Shown here: one piece after another, positions 35,243 to 42,697 of the stretch | How the letters are laid out: each line of letters begins with the position of its first letter | Numbering within the stretch: the first letter of the stretch is position 1 | Assembly (NCBI RefSeq): GCF_019278565.1 | Contig: NZ_CP058988.1 | Span: 2,914,001 to 2,978,000 of the forward strand | Reading direction: 5' to 3' | Length of the DNA stretch: 64,000 nucleotides | Source: Cellulophaga sp. HaHa_2_95 | Lineage (GTDB): Bacteria; Bacteroidota; Bacteroidia; Flavobacteriales; Flavobacteriaceae | Program-made: the position numbers and the translations under genes | Notes under the pieces: model-generated | The model's input: the letters and a program-made list of their open reading frames with translations, nothing else | The model's database searches: none | Told to the model about the DNA's origin: nothing

Positions 35243-35290
35243 GTAACAATCTGTTACCCTAGTCTAAAAACGATGTTCGTCTTATTTTTG
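35243..35290 (+). promoter_or_regulatory. Inverted repeat and -7 element before the 117-residue gene
   Basis: GTAAC-AATCT-GTTAC at 35243-35257 has the same arms as the SQR and TolC operators but a five-base spacer. TATTTTTG at 35283-35290 is a perfect -7 element. The centre-to-G distance is 40 bp instead of 36.5. An overlapping TGTTA-ATAAG-TAACA starts at 35234. There is no -33 TTG, so an activator is plausible. Confidence 0.4.
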
Positions 35291-35307
35291 CAAACTTTAG
35301 ATAAGCT

Positions 35308-35661
35308 ATGGATAAATTAGAGGTTGGTGATAAAGTTTATAATACAAAACAAGATGGTTTCGATGATTTCATTCGGTATTCATTTTCTGAAGTCGTAAAA
35401 CTCACCAAGACTTTAGCCATATTAAAAAATGGCACTCGCTTATATAATGAGCCAAAAATATCCTTTATTACCGAGGACATAGGCTACTCGGTAGCTAGGC
35501 AGCGAGGAACACATTGGCATTTGGTTTCTTTACAGGCCATACGCAACGCACAAATTGAGAATGAAAAAATAGCTGCCTACGATTGGTTTGAACAAAAAAA
35601 ATTCTCCCTTAGAGAAAAACAATGGATTTATTCCAAATTTAAAGAAAACAATCAACAATAA
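35308..35661 (+). CDS. Uncharacterised soluble protein
   Basis: A 117-residue protein without signal peptide or membrane helix. The first half looks like a small beta-barrel (EVGDKVYNTK, SEVVKLTKTLAILKNGTRLYNE), similar in pattern to KOW/SH3-like folds, and the second half is helical (SLQAIRNAQIENEKIAAYDWFEQ). I know no named family. It has a strong -7 element 18 bases upstream and is a single-gene unit. Its promoter has an inverted repeat like those of the SQR/efflux genes, so it may belong to a redox response. Confidence 0.72.
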   Translation: MDKLEVGDKVYNTKQDGFDDFIRYSFSEVVKLTKTLAILKNGTRLYNEPKISFITEDIGYSVARQRGTHWHLVSLQAIRNAQIENEKIAAYDWFEQKKFSLREKQWIYSKFKENNQQ

Positions 35662-35810
35662 ATGATTACCATAGAGAATCGATATTAATAAGAGGGTTTT
35701 TATCGATACCTACAGGCTAATAAACTGTAGCTATCTGTATTTCAACATGTTTTAAAGATTTTAAGGATTTATTTTACTTAATTTCAAAGTAATAATTAAA
35801 ATTTAAACCC

Positions 35811-36224
35811 ATGAAAAATCTTAAAACCTACTATGTTATTTCTCTGGTAATTTTCTCATTAGCTATGTTAGGAGCTGTCCTTAATAGTATTATTAATTAT
35901 GATACTATTGTTCTGAAAATTATAAAACTAGGATACCCTACTTATGTGCTACAAATAATAGGAGCTGCTCAAGTAATTGGTATCAGTATTTTAATCTTAA
36001 ATAAAACTAATTGGATCCGAGAATGGGCCTATGCAGGCTTCTTTATGAATCTCTTTTTTGGAATTGTAGCCCATCTATTAGCTAAAGATGGAAATGGGGC
36101 TACTGCCGTTGTTTGCTTAATAATATTATTAGTAAATTATGTAGTTTATAAAAAAATAAAAGAAGTGAAAAAGCAAGTGAAAAAACAGAAATTATATGAG
36201 CCTATTTTAAAAAAAGTAGTGTAA
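35811..36224 (+). CDS. DoxX-like membrane protein
   Basis: A 137-residue inner-membrane protein with four predicted helices (about 7-25, 40-60, 68-86 and 92-110) and a lysine-rich cytoplasmic tail. The first helix, an internal LGYPTYVLQIIGAAQVIG (about 43-60) and WAYAGFFMNLFFGIVAHL (about 67-84) fit the DoxX-like (DoxX_2) family, whose members are small quinone- or thiol-linked membrane proteins of largely unknown function. It ends in a strong bidirectional terminator shared with the msr operon. Confidence 0.72.
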   Translation: MKNLKTYYVISLVIFSLAMLGAVLNSIINYDTIVLKIIKLGYPTYVLQIIGAAQVIGISILILNKTNWIREWAYAGFFMNLFFGIVAHLLAKDGNGATAVVCLIILLVNYVVYKKIKEVKKQVKKQKLYEPILKKVV

Positions 36225-36265
36225 AAAGTAAAAGCCGACAAGTTCATTGTCGGCTTTTACTTTTT
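36223..36265. terminator. Strong bidirectional terminator between DoxX-like and msrA
   Basis: A 19-base stem with a 5-base loop: AAAAAGTAAAAGCCGACAA (36223-36241) pairs fully with 36247-36265. A and T tracts sit on both sides. It overlaps the stop codons of the two converging genes. Confidence 0.85.
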
Positions 36266-36755
36266 ATAAAAATGTATCAAAACGCTCGAAATGGCAGGTA
36301 TATCCATTAGGCCTTCTTAATAAATAATCTTGATGTTCTGGTTCTGCTAACCAAAAGGTGGTATAAGGCTCTAAAGTAGTTACGGCATCTCCTTCCCATC
36401 GTCCTGATGCATTTACAATAGCAATAACCTCTTCTGCTATGGCTTTCTCTTCCTCATTTTGAATAAATATCGTTGATCTATAACTAGCACCGCGGTCATT
36501 TCCTTGTTGGTCTACCGTTGTTGGATTATGTATCCTAAAAAAGTAATCTAAGATTTCTCTAAATGACGTTTCTGCAGGGTCATAGGTAAGTTCTATTCCT
36601 TCCGCATGGCTTGTATGATTATGGTAGGTAGGATTTTCATTTTCCCCTCCAATATAACCAACCTCCGTATCTTTTATGCCTGGGCGTACTCTGAACAAAT
36701 CTTCCATTCCCCAAAAACATCCACCGGCGATATATGCTTTTTTTAATGCACTCAT
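36264..36755 (-). CDS. msrA: Peptide methionine-S-sulfoxide reductase MsrA (copy 1)
   Basis: A 163-residue MsrA reducing the S-epimer of methionine sulfoxide. The catalytic motif [11 protein letters not shown] holds the nucleophilic cysteine (Cys13). Further family residues are [25 protein letters not shown] near 33-57 and the [16 protein letters not shown] block near 81-96. There is no lipoprotein or Sec signal, so it is cytoplasmic. It follows a second msrA by 12 bases and is last in the msrB-msrA-msrA operon. The two MsrA proteins differ strongly in sequence, so this is not a recent duplication. Confidence 0.93.
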   Translation of the reverse strand: MSALKKAYIAGGCFWGMEDLFRVRPGIKDTEVGYIGGENENPTYHNHTSHAEGIELTYDPAETSFREILDYFFRIHNPTTVDQQGNDRGASYRSTIFIQNEEEKAIAEEVIAIVNASGRWEGDAVTTLEPYTTFWLAEPEHQDYLLRRPNGYTCHFERFDTFL

Positions 36756-36767
36756 AAATTTAATGTT

Positions 36768-37295
36768 CTATGTTTTGTATAAATTATTTTTTAACTTCTC
36801 TATTTTAGGCGCTATAATTCCACGACAATAAGCAGCCTCCCTATTTTTATTAAAATAGTCTTGATGGTATTCTTCTGCTTTGAAAAAATCAGACAATTCA
36901 GATAGTTCTGTACGGACATTTTTAGCCAACTCAATAGCTGTTTCTTGAATTACTTCTAGTGCAATTTCTTTTTGTTCTTTAGAATGATACAACACTATAG
37001 AACGATATTGCGAACCATAATCGCCTTTCATATAGGTATCTAAGCTAGGATTATGATTATTCATGAATAATCTAAGAACATCACTATACGTTATACATGC
37101 TGTATCAAACCTTACTTGGATTACTTCGGCGTGACCAGTTTTACCCGAGCACACTTCTCTATATGTGGGTATTCCAGGACAATTACCTCCAGCATAACCC
37201 GATACTACTTCCATAATATCTGGTATCGCTTTAAAAACGGCCTCTAAACACCAAAAGCAACCACCACCAAATGTAGCTGTTTCTATTTTTGACAT
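36768..37295 (-). CDS. msrA: Peptide methionine-S-sulfoxide reductase MsrA (copy 2)
   Basis: A 175-residue MsrA with GGGCFWCLEAVFKAIP near residues 10-25; the catalytic Cys13 is followed by Cys16, the GCFWC variant found in many MsrA proteins. Conserved VVSGYAGGNCPGIPTYREVCSGKTGHAEV (near 30-58) and GDYGSQYRSIVLYH (near 92-105) confirm the family. C-terminal FNKNREAAYC supplies a possible resolving cysteine (YC) missing from copy 1. It is in the middle of the operon, 12 bases after msrB. The two enzymes may use different reductants. Confidence 0.93.
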   Translation of the reverse strand: MSKIETATFGGGCFWCLEAVFKAIPDIMEVVSGYAGGNCPGIPTYREVCSGKTGHAEVIQVRFDTACITYSDVLRLFMNNHNPSLDTYMKGDYGSQYRSIVLYHSKEQKEIALEVIQETAIELAKNVRTELSELSDFFKAEEYHQDYFNKNREAAYCRGIIAPKIEKLKNNLYKT

Positions 37296-37307
37296 GACGC
37301 TGTAGTC

Positions 37308-37763
37308 TTAATTTGCAACAGAGGTATCTAATACCATAGATTCTGAATTCACACAATAGCGTAAACCGCTTGGTTCAGGGCCATCAGGAAATATGTGTCC
37401 CAAATGTGAATCGCATGTATTACATAATACTTCAACGCGAACCATTCCAAAAGATGAATCTTTTATATACTTAATGGCATTCTCCTTTATAGGTTGTGTA
37501 AAACTAGGCCAACCAGTTCCTGATTCAAATTTAATAGTAGAATCAAAAAGAGGTGTATCACATCCAGCACAATTATACTGCCCTGCCTCGTAACTAGTAC
37601 AAAGCGCTCCCGTATGTGGTGCTTCTGTTCCTTTTTTACGCATAACTCTATATTGTTCTGGAGTTAATTGTGCTTTCCATTCTTCTTCAGACTTTTCTAC
37701 CCGCTTATCTGGCTCAGGGTTTCCCTTCGTAGCAAACGAGATAATATCTTTCCATGTTAACAT
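37308..37763 (-). CDS. msrB: Peptide methionine-R-sulfoxide reductase MsrB
   Basis: A 151-residue MsrB reducing the R-epimer of methionine sulfoxide. The zinc-binding CxxC pairs are YNCAGCDTPLF (near 63-73) and VLCNTCDSHLGH (near 112-123), and the catalytic cysteine lies in GLRYCVNSESM near 133-143. The substrate-binding FESGTGWPSFTQP block is present. It heads the minus-strand msrB-msrA-msrA operon, giving the cell reductases for both sulfoxide epimers. The divergent gene is the SQR-like flavoprotein, 228 bases away. Confidence 0.95.
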   Translation of the reverse strand: MLTWKDIISFATKGNPEPDKRVEKSEEEWKAQLTPEQYRVMRKKGTEAPHTGALCTSYEAGQYNCAGCDTPLFDSTIKFESGTGWPSFTQPIKENAIKYIKDSSFGMVRVEVLCNTCDSHLGHIFPDGPEPSGLRYCVNSESMVLDTSVAN

Positions 37764-37931
37764 AACAATTTTCCTTTTTTAACTAATTCAATTTTTTGCC
37801 TAAATATACTTTAAAAGCTTTAGGCACGAGAACTTTAATACTAGAAAAATTAGTCGAAAAAGAAAGCCAAAACATACACGTTTAGGAGCGCTATAAATTA
37901 AAAGGATTATTACTTCAATAATCTATGCAGT

Positions 37932-37975
37932 GTAACCAATGTTACTGTAGGAAGGTGGTAAACTCATTAATTTTA
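37932..37975 (+). promoter_or_regulatory. SQR promoter: GTAAC-N4-GTTAC operator and -7 element
   Basis: GTAAC-CAAT-GTTAC at 37932-37945 is a perfect inverted repeat. Its centre (37938.5) is 36.5 bp from the last base of TAATTTTA (37968-37975), one base off the TAnnTTTG -7 consensus. There is no -33 TTG. The predicted transcript start near 37981 leaves a leader of about 11 bases. Confidence 0.6.
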
Positions 37976-37991
37976 TCTAAAACTAAACAAA

Positions 37992-39449
37992 ATGTCTAAA
38001 ATTGTTATTTTAGGAGCAGGTATTTCTGGCCATGTAGCAGCTTCACATCTACGAAGAAAGTTGTCTAAAAATCATGAAATTATTGTGGTATCTCCTAACA
38101 GTAATTACCAATGGGTTCCCTCTAATATTTGGGTAGGAATTGGCAGAATGAATTCTGACAAGATCCATTTTCCCTTAGCACCTTTATATAAGAAAAAAGG
38201 TATTGGCTACAAGCAAGCAAAAGCAATAGCCTTTTTTCCGGAGGGCGATAAAAATGAAGAAAAGCCTTATGTATTATCTGAATATGTAGCAGGGGAAAAT
38301 AAAGGCCTGCAAGAAAAAATAACCTACGATTATTTAATCAATGCCACTGGTCCTAAATTAAATTTTGAAGCGACTGAAGGTTTAATTCCAGGACAAAATA
38401 AAACGTATTCCGTTTGTACTTATGCACATTCAGATCATGCTTGGGAAGGATTAAATAACGTAATTCAAGAAATGAAATCTGGTAAGAAGGTTAAAATTCT
38501 AATCGGTACTGGTCATGCAAAATCTACCTGTCAAGGTGCTGCTTTTGAGTATATTTTAAATGTAGAACAAGAATTACGCGAGCATAATGTACGTGATATG
38601 GCTGAAGTTACTTGGATTTCTAATGAATATCAATTAGGTGATTTTGGAATGGATGGTATGTTATTAAGTTACGGAAGCATGACCATGAAATCTCATGAAA
38701 TGGTTGAAATGATTTTTGAAGATCGCGATATAAAATGGATTCTTGGAGCTGGAGTTAACAGGATTGAAGATGGAATTGCACATTACGAAAATTTAGATGG
38801 AGAGTATAAATCAGAAGCTTATGATTTCGCCATGTTAATCCCTTCATTTTCTGGTCATGGTTTTAAAGCCTATGATAAATATGAAAACGACATTACAGAA
38901 AAACTTTTTAAAGGGTTTATGTTAGTTGATGCCGATTATACACCAAAACCTTACGAAGAATGGTCCGTTAAAGATTGGCCAGAAACCTATCAAAACCCAA
39001 GTTATAAAAATATTTTCGCCCCAGGAATTGCCTTTGCTCCTCCACATGCTATTTCTAAACCAAGAATAAGCAAAAACGGTACCGCTATTTCCCCTGCACC
39101 ACCACGCACTGGAATGCCATCTGGTATAACTGCAAAATTGGTGGCCGACAATATTATAGATTCTATAAAAGGCGGTAAAGAATCCTTAAATCACAAAGGG
39201 AGTTTAGGTAATATGGGAGCCGCTTGTATTGCTTCTGCGGGTTATGGTATTACTAAAGGAAGTGGTGTAAGCATCACTACATTTCCAATTGTTCCGGATT
39301 ATGAAAAATACCCGAAAACACAAGGAAGACAATTAGGAAAAACATTTGGGGAAATTGGTTTAGCTGGACATTGGCTGAAGTTAGCGTTACACTATGCCTT
39401 TATTTATAAAGCTAAAATGAGACCATTTTGGTGGTTAATTCCTGAATAG
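37992..39449 (+). CDS. Sulfide:quinone oxidoreductase-like flavoprotein
   Basis: A 485-residue FAD protein of the SQR/flavocytochrome c sulfide dehydrogenase superfamily. Residues 3-20 hold the FAD-binding VILGAGISGHVAASHL. All three redox cysteines of SQR are visible: Cys142 in YSVCTYAHSDHA, Cys180 in KSTCQGAAFEY and Cys412 in MGAACIASAGYG. A C-terminal amphipathic region (HWLKLALHYAFIYKAKMRPFWW) could dock on the membrane. SQR oxidises sulfide and reduces quinone, making polysulfide or persulfide. The insertion NMGAACIASAGYGITKGSG and length of 485 set it apart from the short type I enzymes. It lies in one unit with a small protein gene. Confidence 0.85.
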   Translation: MSKIVILGAGISGHVAASHLRRKLSKNHEIIVVSPNSNYQWVPSNIWVGIGRMNSDKIHFPLAPLYKKKGIGYKQAKAIAFFPEGDKNEEKPYVLSEYVAGENKGLQEKITYDYLINATGPKLNFEATEGLIPGQNKTYSVCTYAHSDHAWEGLNNVIQEMKSGKKVKILIGTGHAKSTCQGAAFEYILNVEQELREHNVRDMAEVTWISNEYQLGDFGMDGMLLSYGSMTMKSHEMVEMIFEDRDIKWILGAGVNRIEDGIAHYENLDGEYKSEAYDFAMLIPSFSGHGFKAYDKYENDITEKLFKGFMLVDADYTPKPYEEWSVKDWPETYQNPSYKNIFAPGIAFAPPHAISKPRISKNGTAISPAPPRTGMPSGITAKLVADNIIDSIKGGKESLNHKGSLGNMGAACIASAGYGITKGSGVSITTFPIVPDYEKYPKTQGRQLGKTFGEIGLAGHWLKLALHYAFIYKAKMRPFWWLIPE

Positions 39450-39529
39450 GAATAAAACTTTTTAAAAGTGACTCCTGAATAAAATTAGTATTCAGTATCC
39501 GTATTTAGCAAATGAAAAAATAAAATAAC

Positions 39530-39667
39530 ATGACACAAAGAATATCGAAATATCAAAAATTTAAAATGATGAACCCTATCATTCAGTTTTTTAAATTTAT
39601 TTATTTGAGTATAAAAATAATGCTTGTGGTTGCAGGCGGACATGGAGGCACTAGAAAAGTTAACTGA
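39530..39667 (+). CDS. 45-residue hydrophobic small protein ending GGHGGTRK
   Basis: The frame ATG 39530 to TGA 39665-39667 encodes 45 residues: a basic start, one hydrophobic helix (FFKFIYLSIKIMLVVAGG, about 20-37) and the tail GHGGTRKVN. Translation could also begin at Met13 or Met14. It is 80 bases after the SQR-like gene, on the same strand, and directly before a hairpin terminator (39699-39735), so it lies in the SQR transcription unit. The pattern of one membrane helix plus a Gly/His/Gly-Thr-Arg tail looks selected rather than random. The function is unknown; a helper or anchor for the flavoprotein is a guess. Confidence 0.5.
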   Translation: MTQRISKYQKFKMMNPIIQFFKFIYLSIKIMLVVAGGHGGTRKVN

Positions 39668-40098
39668 TGTAGCGATCCGTTTTTTAGTTGATAACTGCAA
39701 AGGCACTTATAAGAAATTATGGGTGCTTTTTTTTAAAAATAAAAGATACTAACTAACTAAAGAACAGCTGAATGACTTAGGTCATTTTTTTTACGACTGT
39801 CTTGCTTTGCATTTATAATATTAGCTAAAAAAAGTATTATAAAACTCAATTTAATGGAGATTGAATGGAGCTTTTCTAATTGGTAGGTACATTAACCGAA
39901 TGTATTTTCATTTAATTCAAACCTAGTTTTACTTCTTAACGCAGCGGCGTTAATTATTGAAAATATTTTAGTTAAAGAAAATATAGAAACAAGGGATTAC
40001 TTTGAGCTTAGAAGTAAGCGATATGTTTTCAAGAAAATTAAATTTTTAACAGTTAAATAATTAGCATCCTTTAATTAAAAAAAAGGCACTTTTTGTTA
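39668..40098. other. Gene-free spacer with terminator and a decayed frame
   Basis: After the terminator at 39699-39735 there is no intact gene. A 54-codon open stretch from 39896 to a TAA at 40058-40060 (reading ...ALIIENILVKENIETRDYF...) has protein-like composition but no start codon, so it may be the remains of a gene. The rest is AT-rich and featureless. Confidence 0.35.
39699..39735 (+). terminator. Terminator of the SQR transcription unit
   Basis: AAAGGCACTTATAA pairs imperfectly with TTATGGGTGCTTT around a GAAA loop, followed by a run of T. It marks the end of the SQR/small-protein unit. Confidence 0.6.
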
Positions 40099-40143
40099 AG
40101 TAACCTTTGTTACTGACTTCGGTTATTTACTAATGTATTTTTG
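40099..40143 (+). promoter_or_regulatory. TolC operon promoter: AGTAAC-N4-GTTACT operator and -7 element
   Basis: AGTAAC-CTTT-GTTACT (40099-40114) is a perfect 6-bp-arm inverted repeat centred at 40106.5. TATTTTTG at 40136-40143 is a perfect -7 element whose G lies 36.5 bp from that centre. There is no -33 TTG. The geometry equals that of the SQR promoter. The -7 element overlaps an upstream in-frame ATG (40133), so the gene must start later, at 40163. Confidence 0.65.
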
Positions 40144-40162
40144 TCTCAGAAAATTATATAGC

Positions 40163-41473
40163 ATGAAAAAAACAACATACCTACCAATGCTCATTTTATG
40201 TTTTGGCTCTCTATTTCTGCACGCACAAGAATTAGTGCCAATTACTAAAACTGAAGTCCAGACTAAAGTGTCTGACCACAATACAGCTATTAAAATTTCA
40301 GAAGAAGAATTCACTCAAGCTCAAGCAGATTATAGACAAACCAACGCTGTATTTTTGCCTAACATTACAGCAAGCCATACGGCATTGGCTACCACAAATC
40401 CGTTAATGGCTTTTGGATCAAAATTAAATCAGGAAATTTTAACAGCAAATGATTTTAGTCCAGCATTATTAAATGATCCTTCCCAAATTGAAAATTATGC
40501 TACAAAATTTGAAATTCAGCAACCATTAATAAATTTCGACGGACTTTATCAACGTAAAGCTGCTAAATCTAAAATGGACGCTATGTCTTTAAAGACAGAA
40601 CGTACACAAGATTATTTAGTATTTGAAGTTGATAAAGCATACATGCAATTACAATTAGCTTACAAAGCTATGGAGGTTTTAGAAAAAGCCTTAGACGCTG
40701 CAAATGCGAATAAAAAATTAGCAGACGATAGTTTTAAACAAGGGTATTTACAACGTGCAGATGTATTGAATGTTGAAGTACGTGTTACCGAAATTCAAAA
40801 TCAATTACAAACCACTAAGAGTAATGTTCAAAATGCATCTAATTATTTATCATTTTTAATGAATGATAAAACCTATGTAGTATACATACCTGCTGATGAA
40901 TTGGCCGTTTCCACTTTGACTATTGAAGATAAGACAATTTCTGAAAACCGTTCAGATATTAAAGCGATGCAATTAGCGTCAAATGCTTATGAAGCCATGA
41001 ATAAAGCAGATAAAATGGCCTTTCTGCCTCGATTAAATGCCTTTGGTAGTTATGAATTATATGACGATCAAATTTTTCAAGGCGATGCCAATGGATACTT
41101 GTTTGGTGCACAGTTAAGCTGGGATATTTTTCAAGGGGCGAAACGTTTTGGCAAAGTGCAAAAAAGTAAGTCCGAATTCGAAAAATCTAAATTAGAATAC
41201 AATCAATATGTTTCACAAAGTAATTTAGAATTAAACAAAGCAAAACGTTCCTTTTTAGATTCTAAAAATAAATTAAAACTGAGTGCATTAGCCATGGAAC
41301 AATCAGAAGAATCATTGCGTATTAGAACCAATAGATTTAAGGAAGGTTTAGAGAAAACATCAGATTTATTACTAGCCGATACCCAATACGCTCAAAAACA
41401 ATTGGAATACTACCAAACTATTTTTGAATACAATTACGCACAAGCTTATTTACAATTTTTAACTAAAGAATAA
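40163..41473 (+). CDS. TolC-family outer-membrane efflux channel
   Basis: A 436-residue outer-membrane factor. The start at 40163 (MKKTTYLPMLILCFG) gives a clean signal peptide cut after FLHAQ; the upstream in-frame ATG at 40133 lies inside the promoter. Two OEP repeats of long coiled-coil helices follow (about 60-230 and 260-430), with TNRFKEGLEKTSDLLLADTQYAQKQ as the typical end of the second repeat. It is the first gene of a TolC-MFP-RND-DUF2892 operon. The promoter shares operator and spacing with the SQR-like gene, so the pump is probably induced by the same signal. Confidence 0.92.
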   Translation: MKKTTYLPMLILCFGSLFLHAQELVPITKTEVQTKVSDHNTAIKISEEEFTQAQADYRQTNAVFLPNITASHTALATTNPLMAFGSKLNQEILTANDFSPALLNDPSQIENYATKFEIQQPLINFDGLYQRKAAKSKMDAMSLKTERTQDYLVFEVDKAYMQLQLAYKAMEVLEKALDAANANKKLADDSFKQGYLQRADVLNVEVRVTEIQNQLQTTKSNVQNASNYLSFLMNDKTYVVYIPADELAVSTLTIEDKTISENRSDIKAMQLASNAYEAMNKADKMAFLPRLNAFGSYELYDDQIFQGDANGYLFGAQLSWDIFQGAKRFGKVQKSKSEFEKSKLEYNQYVSQSNLELNKAKRSFLDSKNKLKLSALAMEQSEESLRIRTNRFKEGLEKTSDLLLADTQYAQKQLEYYQTIFEYNYAQAYLQFLTKE

Positions 41474-41481
41474 TTTTTAAG

Positions 41482-42558
41482 ATGAAAAACATATATACAA
41501 TACTAACACTTTCTGTAATGCTATTAATAGCGAGTTGTGGTGGTGAAGACAAAAAAACAATTGTCGATAATTCACCAACAATTAGTGTAAAAACAAATCA
41601 AGTTGCAGCAAATGCCAATAGTCCTTTTTTATCTACAAGCGGGAAAATACAGGCTGTTAATAGTGCTGATTTAAGTACTAGAATGATGGGATACGTTAAT
41701 AAAGTACATGTAAATGTTGGGGATAAGGTGCGTAAAGGGCAATTGTTAGTTTCTATTAACAATAGTGATCTACAAGCCAAGAGAGCGCAAGTAAATGCAG
41801 GAATTACAGAAGCTACTGCTGCTTTTAATAATGCTCAAAAAGACTACAACCGCTTTAAAAATTTGTTTTCAGAAAATAGTGCTTCTCAAAAAGAGATGGA
41901 CGATATGACAGCCAATTACGAAATGGCAAAGGCACGTTTAGAAGCTGCCAACCAAATGAAAAATGAAGTAAATGCACAATTTACCTACAGTAATATTACG
42001 GCTCCTTTTGAAGGAACTGTAACCAGCAAGAATGTGGAAGCAGGAAATATGGCAAATCCTGGCGCACCATTAATAAGCATAGAAACACCAGGCCATTTTG
42101 AAGTGATGGCTATGGTTCCTGAAACTGAAATTTCTGAAATTGAAAAAGGAAGTACTGTCGCCGTATTGGTAAAATCTATCAATAAAACCATAAAAGGAAA
42201 AGTTAAAGAAGTAAGTACATCTGCTAAAAACACAGGCGGACAATACCTCGTGAAAATCGCTTTAGATAAAACGGATGCCAACATTTTATCAGGAATGTTT
42301 ACAACGGTACAATTTCCTGTAGAACGAAAAGCAAAATCGACCATGGTGTTAATCCCAACCGATGTAATTATAACTAACGGACAATTATCTGGGGTGTATA
42401 CTGTAAGTCAGAGTAACACTGCAATGCTACGATGGTTGCGCTTGGGAAGAACTTTTGGCAATCAAGTGGAAGTATTATCTGGTTTAAATGCAGATGAAGC
42501 ATACATTGTTTCCGCTGAAGGAAAATTGTTTAATGGAGCCAAAATTTCAATTCAATAA
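41482..42558 (+). CDS. RND efflux periplasmic adaptor (membrane fusion lipoprotein)
   Basis: A 358-residue membrane fusion protein. The lipobox LLIASC ends at Cys19. Barrel-sandwich (lipoyl) halves are MGYVNKVHVNVGDKVRKGQL near 70-90 and NITAPFEGTVTSKNVEAGNM near 170-190, separated by a coiled-coil hairpin (about 95-160). A beta-barrel and membrane-proximal domain follow. It is eight bases after the TolC gene and connects the outer-membrane channel with the RND pump encoded downstream. A long imperfect hairpin lies in the 139-base gap before that pump gene. Confidence 0.93.
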   Translation: MKNIYTILTLSVMLLIASCGGEDKKTIVDNSPTISVKTNQVAANANSPFLSTSGKIQAVNSADLSTRMMGYVNKVHVNVGDKVRKGQLLVSINNSDLQAKRAQVNAGITEATAAFNNAQKDYNRFKNLFSENSASQKEMDDMTANYEMAKARLEAANQMKNEVNAQFTYSNITAPFEGTVTSKNVEAGNMANPGAPLISIETPGHFEVMAMVPETEISEIEKGSTVAVLVKSINKTIKGKVKEVSTSAKNTGGQYLVKIALDKTDANILSGMFTTVQFPVERKAKSTMVLIPTDVIITNGQLSGVYTVSQSNTAMLRWLRLGRTFGNQVEVLSGLNADEAYIVSAEGKLFNGAKISIQ

Positions 42559-42565
42559 TTAATAA

Positions 42566-42682
42566 GTTGCGTTAAGGATAGCAGTGGAAATCCTTTTTAC
42601 GTCAGTTCGAGTGAATTTGCTTAAACAAATTTGTAGCGAGAACAAGTAAAAAGATTGCAACGGATAGCCTGTTAAAACGCCC
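42566..42682. repeat. Long imperfect hairpin element inside the efflux operon
   Basis: The spacer between the adaptor and pump genes folds on itself: AATCCTTTTTAC (about 42589-42600) against GTAAAAAGATT (about 42646-42656), AATTTG against CAAATT around TTAAA in the middle (42614-42631), and GGATAGC near 42576 against CGGATAGCC near 42661 in direct orientation. It would form an RNA hairpin in the mRNA. I recall similar sequence between genes in other flavobacterial genomes, so it may be a dispersed repeat; only one copy was noticed in this window. Confidence 0.5.
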
Positions 42683-42697
42683 AAAATATAAAATAAA

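Noticed and set aside
39896..40060. 54-codon open stretch as a gene
   Set aside because: No ATG, GTG or TTG start at its head, bounded by a stop, and no recognised family; kept only as a possible remnant.
40133..40162. Start of the TolC gene at the ATG at 40133
   Set aside because: The -7 element TATTTTTG (40136-40143) lies over it, so it would be outside the transcript, and the extra residues spoil the signal peptide.
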